Source: Lysobacteraceae bacterium
GTDB taxonomy: Bacteria; Pseudomonadota; Gammaproteobacteria; Xanthomonadales; Xanthomonadaceae
Direction: 5' to 3'
Length of the DNA stretch: 6,101 bases
Assembly (NCBI GenBank): GCA_004173415.1
Contig: SEHC01000127.1
Coordinates: forward strand, 1 to 6,101
Shown: positions 5,728-6,101 of the stretch, piece by piece
Numbering within the stretch: position 1 is the first letter of the stretch
Layout: every line of letters begins with the position of its first letter
The notes under the pieces: model-generated
The model's input: only the letters and a program-made list of their open reading frames with translations
Database searches by the model: none
What the model was told of the DNA's origin: nothing
Program-made: the position numbers and the translations under genes

Positions 5728-6101
5728 ATGCGGCCTCTGCACGCGATCTCCCCTTCCTTCCGCACGCGCGCTGGCCGCTGGACGCTGGCCGCCCGCGTGC
5801 TCGCCTGCCTGTGCCTGGGCATGCTGGCTGCTTGTGCCACCATCGCCCCCGCCGGCGATCCGTCCGCGGCGCTGACCTTCGTGGTCGTGCGCCACGCCGA
5901 GAAGGCCGGCGACGACCCGCGCGACCCCTCGCTCAGCGAGGCCGGCCAGGCCCGCGCCCAAGCCCTGGCGCGACTGCTCGCGGATGAGCCACTGACCGCC
6001 GCCCATGCCACCGGATACCGGCGCACGCAGCAGACCGCGCAACCGGCGGCCGACGCGCATTCGCTGCGCCTCACCCTGTACGACGCGCAGCTTCCCGCCA
6101 C
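5728..6101 (+). CDS. Histidine phosphatase superfamily lipoprotein (N-terminal part, runs off window)
   Basis: The frame is open from the ATG at 5728 to the last base, 124 full codons. The first 36 residues are a lipoprotein signal: a basic start with several Arg, a hydrophobic stretch (VLACLCLGM), then the lipobox LAAC with C36 as the lipid-modified residue. Ala after the Cys argues against inner-membrane retention, so the mature protein is probably periplasmic-facing on the outer membrane. The phosphatase domain begins at about residue 49 with LTFVVVRHAEKA. R55-H56 is the RH core of the family, where the His is phosphorylated during catalysis. DPSLSEAGQARAQALARLL and ATGYRRTQQTA follow, both typical of this branch (phosphoglycerate mutase-like, SixA/Ais-like). 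The later catalytic His lies beyond the window, so activity cannot be confirmed. The substrate is unknown. The ribosome binding site is weak. An extended -10 promoter stands at 5691-5699. Confidence 0.85.
   Translation, partial: MRPLHAISPSFRTRAGRWTLAARVLACLCLGMLAACATIAPAGDPSAALTFVVVRHAEKAGDDPRDPSLSEAGQARAQALARLLADEPLTAAHATGYRRTQQTAQPAADAHSLRLTLYDAQLPA

Overview
The window looks like chromosomal DNA from a high-GC gammaproteobacterium, most likely a member of the Xanthomonadaceae (Lysobacter / Luteimonas / Pseudoxanthomonas / Stenotrophomonas group). The reasons are the strong G/C preference at third codon positions, a near-complete Mfd that aligns closely with the gammaproteobacterial protein, and short palindromic REP-type repeats of two kinds that I associate with this family. 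The genus is an inference. No RNA gene, CRISPR array, insertion sequence or phage gene was seen.

Layout, all genes on the + strand: (1) the last 41 codons of a GNAT-type acetyltransferase (1-126); (2) an intergenic gap with one REP copy; (3) a two-gene unit, a class I SAM-dependent methyltransferase with an N-terminal winged-helix-like domain (345-1397) and a small DUF4242 protein (1434-1709), 36 bases apart; (4) mfd, the transcription-repair coupling factor (1832-5497); (5) an intergenic stretch of 230 bases with three REP copies, two of them inverted around a strong hairpin, followed by an extended -10 promoter; (6) the start of a lipoprotein of the histidine phosphatase superfamily (5728 to the window end).

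The mfd product carries the standard domains in order (UvrB-like N-terminus, RNA polymerase interaction domain, superfamily 2 translocase motifs, C-terminal TRCF domain). Its domain 3 is interrupted in frame by about 64 extra residues encoded at 3128-3319. These consist of a 91-bp palindromic repeat element with 28-bp inverted arms, followed by six tandem copies of a 15-bp unit. Flanking residues match E. coli Mfd (recalled, not searched) without a gap once the insert is removed. This protein-coding palindromic insertion, comparable in principle to Rickettsia palindromic elements, is the most notable item in the window.

The genes do not form one pathway. The methyltransferase/DUF4242 pair is the only likely operon. 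mfd and the phosphatase gene appear to be separately transcribed housekeeping or accessory genes, with REP elements marking two of the gene boundaries.
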